Shown here piece after piece: positions 47,518 through 58,217 of a DNA stretch of 64,000 nt. Within the stretch, counting starts at the first letter, position 1, and each line of letters starts with the position of its first letter. The translations under genes and the position numbers were made by a program. The stretch covers positions 2,170,001-2,234,000 of the forward strand of contig PZJY01000001.1 of NCBI GenBank assembly GCA_031472005.1. Reading direction: 5' to 3'. Below the pieces are notes generated by a model. That model had not been told where the DNA came from, ran no database searches, and saw only the letters and a list, made by a program, of their open reading frames with translations. The DNA comes from Tetracladium setigerum. Lineage: Eukaryota > Ascomycota > Leotiomycetes > Helotiales.

Positions 47518-47874
47518 ATGTGCGTTCACAACCGCATCATCTACAGCTGCGGACACTACGGTTGGGGCGAGGAAGTCCTAGCATGCAACATCCAGAAGGC
47601 CTTTCGTCAAGGCATTTGGTCGCACGAGTGTGATACTATGTGCTCCCATCCTCTCAAGACCTACAAAGTCCGAGGACCTTGCAGCGTTTGCATGGGGAAG
47701 GAGGACCAGAAGGCATCCAAGAAGGCTAAGACCGATGCGTTGTTGGCCACTCTGAAGGGGAGATTTCCTGAAATTTCACAGCAGCTGCAGCGCTTTCAGA
47801 AGGGCGAGAAGAGAGTGCCTTTGGAGGAGGCTGCTGAGGAGAGCAATGAGTGTCTCTCTCCGATTGAGTTGTGA
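47518..47874 (+). CDS. Small Cys/His-rich protein, unknown function
   Basis: Intronless, 118 residues. The first 60 residues contain a dense set of possible metal ligands: CVH at the start, YSCGHYGWG, ACN, HECDTMCSHPL and CSVCMG. The rest is charged and probably helical. ATG 47518 sits in a good context (CCACCAAA before it). The ligand pattern is regular enough to suggest a small zinc-binding fold, and I recall similar short fungal hypothetical proteins. No function can be given. Confidence 0.7.
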   Translation: MCVHNRIIYSCGHYGWGEEVLACNIQKAFRQGIWSHECDTMCSHPLKTYKVRGPCSVCMGKEDQKASKKAKTDALLATLKGRFPEISQQLQRFQKGEKRVPLEEAAEESNECLSPIEL

Positions 47875-48714
47875 GGTTCGTCCTTTGATTGAAGGTTTGT
47901 CTAGTACGTACTATCTATTATTATTTTAGCTCGCAACAATTGAATGTGTGCGAGAATTTCAAGCATATCATTAAATTCCAGTCCAAGTGAGGGCCCAAGA
48001 AAAGGATGTGAAACTACCAGAAAAAGAAGAGGAGGAGGAGGAAGAAGGAAAGAAGTCACGAGGGAGCTTGTCGCCGCAGGGGCCAAGGCAGATTTTAGTA
48101 AGGTTGCACATTCGGGCAGCCGAATGCAGCAGAGCTCACTCACTTATAATTAAGCCAAAAGCGGAAACGCAGATCTTCTTAAACTGATGCCTATATTGCC
48201 AAAGGGGAAAAGGGCCACCGCAAGTAGCCGTGGGTCTCTCCTCTTGCTATCTCTCTTTCCTTTCCGCTTGATCCGGAGCGAATGTTACAGTATCTGAGAC
48301 TCCTTAGTTGGGTGGAATGTTGTCGCCTGATGCCTTCACCGTCTAGAAAGGAGGCTGAGTTTGACTGAAGTCACTCACTCACCCGCATTCCTCAAGTACC
48401 CAAGTACCGACATCATCGCAGGAGCTTGGAACCATTGAAGCGAGACAGAATGTAGAGGCTGCCATTTAAAATGAGCTGTGATTCGTTGCCTCGAGGCGAG
48501 GAAGGAGCTGCTCTAACCTCCAACTTGTATCGAGGGCGACAGCTTTAAGCCTCATCAACTTGATAGAAAAGCCCCTTGATTCCACGGTAGGAGATTGTCA
48601 ATTCACCTTCCTCTCTCTGTCTCTCTGTCTCTCTTCCTCTCCTCCTCTCTTCCTCTCTTAAATCATCGATTGTTTGCACATTAAGGAAGAGAAGAAAAGA
48701 ACTGAAAAACGACT
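47875..48714. other. Intergenic region with CT-rich promoter tract
   Basis: 840 bp. It ends in a strong CT-rich tract (about 48605-48660) shortly before the permease start, a common fungal promoter/leader element. A GA-rich patch lies at 48015-48060. No gene supported. Confidence 0.6.
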
Positions 48715-50609
48715 ATGACAACGCAACGGTACGACAATGTGGAAATGGATCATTATGGCGGTATGGAAGTGAACGAATACCAGGGAATGGAGGTCAACAA
48801 CTACCCCGGCCCTCATTCCGACGATGCAGCTTCGGAGAAAGGCCCATTACACACCCAAGCACAAGTATACAATGAAGATGCACGATCAGCACTTCGACGC
48901 GACCTCAAAACCCGACAAATTGCAATGATTGCCCTGGGTGGGGCTTTGGGAACGGGATTACTTATCAATACTGGTCCAACGCTTGCCAATTCCGGTCCAG
49001 GTTCTATGCTTATTGGATATGCGATGGTGGGAGTTTTGTGCTTCGCTGTGATGGCTGCCATGGTATGTTGTTCTCGCTTTCTTGATGGATGAGCTATGCT
49101 AATTGGGTATATTGTAGGGAGAGATGGCTGCTTGGCTTCCTATTGCATCCGGTTTCACAGGCTTTGCTCATCGTTTCGTCGATCCAGCACTTGGTTTCGC
49201 TGTTGGATGGAACTACTGGTTCAAAGTATGTTACCAAACATCAAATCTCTTCACCTCATGCTGACCTGAAGCAGTATATTATCACCACTCCAAACAATAT
49301 CATCGCCGCTGTCTTGGTCATTAAATACTGGTTCGCCAAGGCAGACTACGATGGACCTGGTGCAAATGCAGCGATATATGTGTCCATCATATTGTTGGCC
49401 ATTATCCTCATCAACTACTTTGGAGTTGCTCTCTTTGGAGAGTTTGAATTCTGGCTCAGCAGTGCCAAAGTCCTCATCATGCTTGGCCTGATCTTTTTCA
49501 CTCTTGCCACTGCTTTTGGAGGAGGCCCCAATAAACAAGTGACCGGCTTCAAATACTGGAACAATCCAGGTGCATTTGCACCCTACCGAGCTACAGGCCA
49601 TGCTGGCAGGTTTCTCGGCTTCTGGAACGTCCTCACCAGCGCTGTCTTCTCCTTCCTTGGTGCCGAACTGGTAGGTGTCACGGTCGGAGAGGCCCAAAAT
49701 CCGCGCAAGGCAATCCCTAAGGCCGTCAAACTTACCTTCTACCGAATTGTGTTCTTCTACATCATTCTCATCTTCCTGCTAGGTCTCAACGTTCCTTACA
49801 ACAGCAAACTTCTTCTATCCGCAAACAGCAGTGTTGATAAGACCGTTTCTGCAGAAGCCAGTCCTTTCGTCGTAGCTGCCATCATGGCCGGTGTTTCCGC
49901 CATGCCAGATATTATTAACGTCTGCCTTCTTGTTTTCACATTTTCGGCAGCAAACTCGGATCTCTATATCGCAACACGGTCCCTGTATTCCCTCGCCCTT
50001 GAAGGAAAAGCCCCTCGGGTCTTCTCCCGCACAAACTCCAAAGGTGTACCCATCTATGCCCTCGGCCTTTCTAGCGCATTCTGCCTCATCGCCTTTATCT
50101 GCGTGGATGTGGGCGCCTTCGAGACATTCCAATATTTCATGACACTCGTCACCATATTCGGAATTTTAACTTGGATCTCCATCTTGGTCTCTCACATTTA
50201 CTTCGTGCGCGCTCGCAGAGCACAGAATATCCCGGACACTGCGCTGGCGTATGTTTCGCCCTTCGGAATCACAGGGTCCTACATCGCGCTCATTTTTGCC
50301 TGTGCCATCACACTCTTCAATGGTTGGTCCACGTTCGCCTATGATCCGATCAAGAACACCCATTTCGATTGGCGCAAGTTCATTGTGTGCTATATTGGCT
50401 TGCCAATCTATCTAGGAATGATCTTCGGATATAAATTCATCATGAAGACCCATGGGAGACAGCCAAAGGACGCTGATCTGCTGAGTGGAAAGGCGAAGAT
50501 TGACAGAGAGGAAGAGGAGTTCTTGGCAGACGAGAGGCAGAGGAGAGGAGGGCTCGGGGAGACCAGGTGGGAGCGTTTGTATAGGGTTACTTTGGGAAAT
50601 TTCTTCTAG
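48715..50609 (+). CDS. Amino-acid permease (YAT type)
   Basis: Three exons (48715-49062, 49118-49225, 49275-50609) give 596 residues with about 12 transmembrane helices. Family motifs: RDLKTRQIAMIALGGALGTG in helix 1, then GEMAAWLPIASGFTGFAHRF, FAVGWNYWFKY and FSFLGAELVGVTVGEAQNP, all typical of fungal amino-acid permeases of the APC superfamily. The N-terminus (about 60 residues) carries repeated MEVNxY units and the C-terminus is charged; both are cytosolic. The substrate cannot be read from sequence; general or basic amino acid uptake at the plasma membrane is likely. The catabolic cluster begins just downstream, on the opposite strand; a functional link (leucine uptake) is possible but unproven. 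Confidence 0.94.
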
Positions 50610-50963
50610 GCGACTTTTTGGGGGGAGTGATCTTTTATTATTTGTCTGTTATTTCTACTATTGCTATACCCATGTTTCAAGAAGCGTTTGGTTGTAAAAT
50701 TACTTATGTATATTGGCTTATTTGATAGTAGATGAATATACTTTTTCTCCGTGTATTCATTTTTCTTCCCTCCCCTCAGTCGATTCTGGGTAGTTACTCG
50801 AAACTCCTCAACATGTTTCTCTCTTTAGGGAACGCACTCTATTGTAATGGGTCGAGAACTTTTGCTCGTCTATTGGTTCGGCAATAGCCGGTTTTCGAGG
50901 ATATTGTGAGCAACGGAGATGAGTCTTTGAAACTTTCATTTTACTATTACTATAATACGCTTC
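50610..50963. other. Intergenic region between convergent genes
   Basis: 354 bp of 3' flanking sequence of the permease and the carboxylase beta gene. Nothing else seen. Confidence 0.6.
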
Positions 50964-52951
50964 TCAGATCCTGGCAAGACCCCGGAAGCCGATATTTCCC
51001 TCTATCCGCGAAAGGCTGACAACCTCTAGGCACATACCCAAAACATCTCTCGTATCTCTTGGGTCGATCACTCCATCATCCAGTAAGTGCGCTGACGTCC
51101 GATAGCTTTCCGAATCCTTCCTCACCTGCTCCTTAAAACTATCTACATTTTTCTTCAAACTCTCCTCCTCCACCTCCCTCTTCGCCTTCGCAGCCGACTC
51201 TCTAGCAATCGTCTCCATCACCCCACCCAACACCTCCGGACCCATGACCGAACAGCGGCTCGTCGGCCACGCGAATAAGAAACGGGGTCCATACGCTCGA
51301 CCACACATTGCATAGTTACCAGCACCATACGATGCGCCGCAGAGAATGCTGATGTGTGGGACGGTACTTGTGCTAACCGCGCTCACGAGCTGTGCGCCTT
51401 TCTTCACCAGACCGGCTCGCTCACTTTTCACCCCGACCATGAATCCTGTCACATTGTGGAAGAAGACAATGGGATGTCGGCCTTGATTGCAGAGTCGGAT
51501 GAAGGCACATCCCTTGTCGGATTCGGCCGGGAGGATGACAGGATTTTGATTGGCGATTATACCTGTGAGACGACCTGTGTGCATTCCGCATTTAGCTAAT
51601 TGATTTCCTCGTGGATGGAGTTCTGAGCAAAACTTACCGTGAATGTGTGCCCACGCGGTAATAAGGCCAGGTCCAAAGTGTGGTTTGTAAACCTCAAGTC
51701 TCGAATCATCCACCACCCGCAGCAAGATCTCCATCATGTCTAGCGGTGCGCGAATGTCGGGATTTGCAATCCCCAGAATGTCTTCTACATTGTATTTTGG
51801 CTCGAAAACTTCATGCAATGCATGGTTCTTCTGATCAAAATTCTGTGAGTTTGCACAGGTGGTGATAACCCATTCTCTCGCTTTTCGGATCGCGTCAAGC
51901 CTATATGTTAACATGTCAGTATCGAATACTTTCCAAAAACAGGATAGGGAGGTATAATTTACTCATCAGACGCTAGTTGATCCGAAAGTCCTGTGATGGT
52001 CGAATGCATTTCTGCTCCACCAAGCTCTTCGGGTTGGACGACCTCTCCAGTCGCCATTTTAACCAGAGGCGGTCCTCCGAGGAACACCTGTGCCTGATCT
52101 TTTACAAAGATCGTGTAGTCTGAGAGCGCAGGATGGTATGCTCCTCCGGCGGTTGAAGATCCAAACACTACAGCGCAACTAGGCATTCCATTTTTGGATC
52201 GAAGTGCAAGATCTCGAAAGATTTGGCCGCCCTTGTGAAAGACGCGAAATTGTTGAGGAAGAAATACACCAGCCTGGAAGATTCAATGTCAGTCGAGTCC
52301 TCAATTGAATGAGAGGGGTGATAAAATTTTCTCTTACAGACTGAACCAAAGCTATCAGAGGGAGATTGTTCTCCGTCGCGATCGCTGTGATGCGGTTTTG
52401 TTTAAGAACTATTTGTTACTGTCAGAAAATCTGTATTGTGAATTCCAATAAGGAAGTCTCACCAGTAAACTCATTCCACGCACCTCCGTGCAATGTTGGA
52501 ATGTGTGCAAGTATCATACATATGATGCCATTTACAACACCAATGCCTGCAACAAGTGATGCAGAAGGAGATGATTCTTCGAGGTCATGACCGGCAAACC
52601 CACAGAGTTCCAAGAACGGAGTTCCATTGTCTCTTAAGAGTGCGACTCTGTCGCGTGCTAGAAACAATCAGTCAATGATTCCAAAAGAAGATGAGTATGT
52701 GGTATCTGTAATATATACTCACCGAGCAATTGTCGCAAAGTGTGCTTTTGTATTGATGCAGCTGATTTGCCCTCTGCACTTGCAACTCCAAGTGCAGACT
52801 CATGTGCTGAAAGTAGAGCTCTCCATTTTTCAACATTTTCTTGAAAGTCAGAGAGCTTAGGATTCACAGCGCTTGGAATTCGAGGAAAGGAGGAAGGGCC
52901 AGTGCTGTGGGATTGGCGAGGCAGTTGATCGGCAAACGGAGAAAGTGACAT
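50964..52951 (-). CDS. Methylcrotonyl-CoA-carboxylase-type beta subunit
   Basis: Six minus-strand exons (52951-52723, 52657-52463, 52408-52338, 52273-51963, 51900-51638, 51574-50964) give 559 residues, the usual size. The carboxyltransferase domain is complete: ARDRVALLRDNGTPFLEL, VFGSSTAGGAYHPALSD, VFLGGPPLVKMATGE, EELGGAEMH, then ITGFMVGVKSERAGLVKKGA, CGASYGAGNYAMCGRAYGPR and LDDGVIDPRDTRDVLG. It matches MCC beta (LiuB) and geranyl-CoA carboxylase beta (AtuC) more than propionyl-CoA carboxylase. The segment equal to HFGRTF in animal MCC reads HKGGQIF here, near the acyl pocket by my alignment. The N-terminus lacks a clear mitochondrial presequence and the C-terminus is -ARI. It pairs with the alpha subunit 8 kb away and is divergent from the acyl-CoA ligase gene. 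Confidence 0.92.
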
Positions 52952-53357
52952 AATTAGGTACAGTACAGTAACTTCTAAACAGGTTGGAAAAGAACGAAGG
53001 AGCAAGAGAATTTCCAGGTCTGTTTCCAAATATTATGAAGTAAGAATCACGATAAAAGTTTTAATGTAGCTACTGCAATAATCGGCCTTCGACATTTGCC
53101 GTGGTTGTGAGCTTTGTGCAGATCTCAAGATCACGGCTCCGATCCAACCGTACGGTCCGGGGCGGCATATTGAATCTAGTGCACCGTTTCTCCGCATCTT
53201 CAACCCCGGAATCACAGTACCGTTATGCCTTAGGCAGATATTGGCGTAGGCTTTGTTATGGATGCTGATTATTCTGGTTTTGTAGAATTCGTTGGATGGC
53301 ATTTTCATTTTATTTTTTTGGACTTCGTTCTGAACATTTTGGAGATATCTTGCAATC
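52952..53357. promoter_or_regulatory. Divergent promoter of carboxylase beta and acyl-CoA ligase
   Basis: 406 bp between two opposite start codons. It contains CGTACGGTCCGGGGCGG at 53149-53165, with the palindrome CCGTACGG inside. An almost identical string lies in the other divergent promoter of the cluster (60268-60285). CGG triplets are the usual target of Zn2Cys6 regulators, and the cluster appears to encode one. Confidence 0.65.
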
Positions 53358-55349
53358 ATGGCTCATCCAACAACAACACTCATAACACCAAAACCCTCCA
53401 ATAAATCGTCATCGCCCGTTCACCATAGACTTTCGTTTCTAGAAGGCTCGACACACGAAGAATTATGGAATCTTACTTTGAGTCAACTTTTGTTGCGAGA
53501 AGTACGATTGGGACCATCGAGACAATGTTTGGTTTTCCCAGAGGCAAATGTTCGTCTGACATATAATCAGCTTTACCAGCGCACACTAGAAGTTGCAAAG
53601 GGACTGCTTTCAGCAGGAATAAACAGTGGTGATCACATTGGCATTATGGCAGGGAACTCTCAACCATATGTTGAGCTACTGTTTGCCGCTTCTCATGTTG
53701 GTGCAACTTTTGTTGTATTTAACAACACCTATACTGCTCTGGAGCTCATGGCTGCATTGAAACACTCAGGTAATTGAAACTAGTATTCAATCATATTCCT
53801 CAAGCTAATATTAAGCACAGAATGTAAACTACTCTTCACCGTTCCAGCAATCGGCAAAGTCTCCAACACGAGTATCTTAACCTCGCTAGAGAAAGAAATG
53901 CAGGAAACAAAAGCTACTACACTCGAACGAGTCGTGCTGCTCAGATCCGACAAGCAAAAAGTTCGAAACTTTGAACTGTACGAAGATTTTGTTTCTCAAG
54001 GAAAGCATTTCAGTAATGCTGAATTGGAAGCGAGAATGCGAACAGTCAGTCCCACGGATGTCTGTAACCTCCAATTCACAAGTGGCACAACCGGAAGCCC
54101 CAAAGCTGCCATGCTAACTCACAAGTAAGTCTCTAAAAGCTTTCAAAGAGCTCTATGTCAAACCTTCGTATGCTAATGTCAAATTGTTAGCAATGTTGTG
54201 AATAACGGTCGGTTCATTGGCGATCGAATGCGGCTCGCCCCCAAGGACATCATATGCTGCCCCCCTCCACTTTTCCACTGTTTTGGTCTTGTACTTGGAC
54301 TGTTAGCCGTACTCACACACGGCGCAAGCATCGTGTTTCCAAGTGAGACTTTCGATCCAGCCAAAGTTCTCCGCGCGGTCTCCCAAGAGCGCTGCACAGG
54401 ACTACACGGCGTCCCGGCAATGTTCTCGGCCGAATTGGAGCTCATAAAAGGGGACTTTCACTGCTCTGATCTCAGGACAGGAATAGCAGCCGGTGCACCT
54501 GTGCCGAGGAAATTGATGGAGGATTTAAGGCAAACGTTGAATTTACATGAAATTACAAACACCTATGGTAGGTCGTCACGAAACTTCTCTCGTTGATGCA
54601 AGAAATTGTTTTAACACCCAGTGTTTAGGCATGACGGAAACATCCCCAGCGAGTTTTATGACATTTACAGACGATCCGATTGAGAAACGACTCGCTACTG
54701 TTGGCAAGATACTGCCTCATACCAAAGCCAAGATAATTGACAAGGATGGCCGATTGGTTCCACTCGGTTCAAGAGGAGAAGTCTGTGTAGCTGGTTTTGC
54801 TTTACAAAAGGGCTACTGGAAGAATCCAGCAAAGACCGCCGAGGTGATGCTAACAGATGAAGAAAATGTGTTGTGGATGCACACGGGAGATGAAGGCGTG
54901 TTTGATGAGGACGGATATCTCAGTATCACCGGCCGTATCAAAGATGTTATCATCCGAGGTTCGAAACAATTCCCTCTGTTCAAAATGACAGGACACTAAT
55001 CATCACCTCAACAGGCGGCGAGAATATATACCCACTCGAGATTGAAGAGCGACTTGTTCAGCACCCGGCAATTGTTCAAGCATCTGTCGTCGGCCTACCG
55101 TCATCAAAATACGGAGAAGTGGTTACAGCAGTATTACAGCATCGAATCAAAGAGACTAAACCTTCGACTCAGACCGTGAGAGCATTTGTGCGAGAAACTC
55201 TGGGTTGGCACAAGGCGCCCGTTCATGTCTTTTGGCTTGGCGAGAAGGAGGATTTCCCGAAGACGGGAAGTGGAAAGATCAAGAAACATGAGCTCAAGGA
55301 CATCGCGATCCGGTTGCTGGAGAGTGCGCCAGCTGTTGCAAAGTTATAG
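53358..55349 (+). CDS. AMP-forming acyl-CoA ligase with PTS1-like end
   Basis: Five exons (53358-53769, 53821-54124, 54191-54567, 54629-54958, 55015-55349) give 585 residues. The ANL-superfamily motifs are in order: FTSGTTGSPKAAMLTHKN (about 222-238, AMP/phosphate loop), PPLFHCFGLVLG, TNTYGMTETSPA, HTGDEGVFDEDGYLSITGR, KDVIIRGGENIYPLEIEE and the lysine in PKTGSGKIKKHEL. This is a fatty-acyl or medium/short branched acyl-CoA synthetase. The C-terminus is AKL, a canonical peroxisomal targeting signal. It would activate the free acid that feeds the neighbouring carboxylase. Size and motif spacing are normal. Confidence 0.92.
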
Positions 55350-55810
55350 ATTTTATTTATGTATTCACTCTTGAAACATCAATTATCTGTTCTTTACGCA
55401 TTCCGTCATCTATTTTTGTGATTAAAGAGGAAAATGTGGAAAAACATGTTTGTTGAGACTTTAGGAGGACGAACTTAATAGCCTTACACTCTGCACAGTT
55501 TTAATTTGAATCAACATAGAACGAGTTGTTAGTTTGAATTGACGAGAAATGCAACCTCGTGCTGTAGTTCATAAATCCCAGGTACCGAGAACTTGCTGGC
55601 ATTGTTAGTAATTTTGTGACAAGAATTTTTTTGCCACAATCCTATCTTCATGGCATCAATTACAATTCTTCAGGGCCTGTAGGTATCTTATTTAAGAAAA
55701 AAAATTCCTAAAACTCTTATTTCAATTTATTTCTATTCTCTGCAAATGATACTCTTGCCCGCGAAAGGAAAGAACTCTATTGCTCCTACAGCCATTCATC
55801 GTAAACTAAA
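55350..55810. other. Intergenic region between convergent genes
   Basis: 461 bp, AT-rich, 3' flanks of the ligase and the transporter. No gene seen. Confidence 0.6.
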
Positions 55811-57493
55811 TCAAAGAGTATACCTGAAAAATGAAGCATGATCTCCCTTGGTTCTCTCCGCCATCTTTTGCTCCTGAGTATAATTTTCTGGAAACATTTG
55901 GTGCTCAGCAGCCCATCGATCACGACGAGCGTTCTCCTGCTTCAACCACCACCACATGAACGAAGAAAGACTAAATGACATGGCGATTAACGCAATCAGA
56001 ATGGCATGGCCTTGAATGAATCTGTATATTTGTTAGTATGGTGAAACCCAGTTATCCAAAGGACGAATACTTACTTTGGAGAATCTTTCCTGAGATAAAT
56101 AAAGGCAGCAAGCACACCCCCCAGATTTCCAGCTCCAACATGCATCGCAATACCAACCCCGCGCTTCAAACTACCTCCAATATTGTTACCGTTCCAAGCT
56201 ACACCCAAGGGCACACAGGCAAAGATTCCAGCACAAGCAAGGAAGGTGCCGGTGTATTGCACGCCAGGGATGGTCGTCGAAATCAACATCACCCACCCGC
56301 ATAAGGCCGTTGCCGAGAAGATCAGCATGAAGAGTCCACGTCGCTTGAATTTATCGCCTACGTATCCAGCGCCAATAGTGACAATACAGCCTAGTGCGTA
56401 CGGAGGAACAGACATTAGCTGTGCTCGGGTGCTGGAATATCCCATGTTGCGAATGATTGTTGGGAGAAATAGCGAGAATGAATAGACAGGTGTGTAAATG
56501 CCGATGGTAATGAGCATGTGAACGTAGATCTTCCAATCTTTGACAGCATCCCAGAAGTATCTCATGTCGAATTCATCAGCAAGATCGCCACGATCATGAA
56601 CCAGTCTTCTCTTGACCTCAACTTTCTCCTCGGAAGTGAGGAATTTGGCTCTGTGGGGGCGTTAGTATATGGTTTGCCTGATGAAGGGAGAAGATAACTC
56701 ACGTATCTGGCGAATTGACAATGATCCAATAAGCAAAAAAAGCGAAGAATATCGTGATGATACCTTCGATGATGAAAATCCATGACCATCCAGGTCGACC
56801 AGCTACACCTGCCATTTTACCAATGGCAGCTGCTAGCAATCCTCCGAAGGCTCCTGCAGCCGTCGCAGCTGAGAAGAATAGTGCCAAGCGGAAACCACAC
56901 TCATGTCTTGGATACCACAGGGTGATGTAGTAAGAGACACCAGGAAACAAGCCTCCCTCTGCAAGACCGAGTAAAGTTCGCACCGCAACGAGACCTCCGA
57001 AATTGGTGACGAATCCCATACCGATCACGACTACCGACCAAACAAACATAATGAATGTGAGCCATGCGGCTGGAGAAAATCTCTTCATCATCATGTTGGA
57101 TGGAACTTCGGCGAGGACATAAGTCGGGAAGAAAACTGCCAGAGCAATGTTGTAGTCCAAGTTCTCCATCTTTAGATCCTTTTCAAGACCGAACAAGCGG
57201 GCATTGCCGATGTTGGTTCGATCAAGGAAACTTAGACTGTAGAAGGAGGTGTTAGAAATATTTTGCAATATGTAGATATGAGTATATATTTACAGATAGA
57301 GTAGAGCAAGGAATGGCAAGAGACGGAAATCCATCTTGCGTAAAAGTCGTTTCGTTGCGGCTGCATCGAAAATAGGAGGGCCTAGATCATCGCTGGTCCC
57401 AAGTATTGATGAGTTTTCCCTCAGTTCAATCTCCGGCTTCATTGAAGGGGATGGTGACGAGGAATCCGCTTCGCTCTTATTAATTTTCTCCAT
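55811..57493 (-). CDS. MFS transporter, Dal5-like anion:cation symporter family
   Basis: Four minus-strand exons (57493-57294, 57236-56703, 56650-56075, 56021-55811) give 506 residues with 12 predicted helices. Typical elements: LSFLDRTNIGNARLFGL after helix 1, EVPSNMMMKRFSPAAW, RTLLGLAEGGLFPGVSYYIT, WYPRHECGFRLALFF, GYVGDKFKRRG, PLGVAWNGNNIGGSLKR and FRYTL at the end. This is the ACS family, which includes allantoate, nicotinate, tartrate and other organic-anion uptake carriers. In this place it most likely imports the carboxylic acid degraded by the cluster. Intron phases and length agree with the family. Confidence 0.92.
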
Positions 57494-58217
57494 ATTGACA
57501 AAGTTGAAGAGAAGTGTTGATGTGTGAATTGCAAGTCAACCTGAGGAGGAAGGAAGTACAGGCGCTACGCAGAGTCTTTCAATCCAAGTCAATGATGGAG
57601 GAATGAGGCTTCTTTTGAATCATTTCGATGCCTCGGATTGGACCCCAGATTAGCTGAGACCATATCTGGGGAAATCTGGAGAGAGCGAGAAACCGGACCG
57701 GGTCCGTTGCGAGTCAAGTCGCTACCCCGCATAGCCAAGTACCATCGAAGCACCCAAGGTTGCAATGTTATCCACTATCGATATCTGGGCACGAGTGAGA
57801 CGCGTTCAATTGAATGGAGAACGGCAAGCTGGAAATGTTTGTTGGATCTTTCAGCGTCTGGATTGATGCTGCCAAGCCTTTGCTTTCCCACCCTCGGTTA
57901 CGGCCAAGCGGGCAATCTCAGCTCCTACGGGATAGGCGGATCGAGCCAGGAGAGAGTCCTGAGAGAGTACCGAAAGACCCAGAAACAGAAGCTGCTCTTG
58001 GTGAGCTCAGAATAAAGAATTGATCACAAAATTTGCAAAGCTCAGAAACTTCCCGGTCGTTATTACCGGCTGGCATACTCCGTATGCCAAACATGATTTC
58101 AGACCTCGCTAGTTCAGATGAACATCAACAATGGTCACGTGACATAATATCCCACAACTCTCCCACTTTCACCAGCTTGACTCGTGTATAGATGATAGGT
58201 TTTGACTTTATGAAAGA
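57494..58217. promoter_or_regulatory. Promoter region of the MFS transporter gene
   Basis: 724 bp between the transporter start and the end of the lyase fusion gene, both on the minus strand. It holds CGGACCGGGTCCG at 57694-57706, a near-palindrome of CGG triplets, and an inverted pair CCGGT...ACCGG at about 58050-58066. These could bind the cluster's regulator; this is inference from sequence shape. Confidence 0.5.

Noticed and set aside
48715..50609. Permease as a member of the catabolic cluster
   Set aside because: It is next to the cluster but convergent with it, and lacks the CGG-rich promoter element; adjacency alone is not enough.
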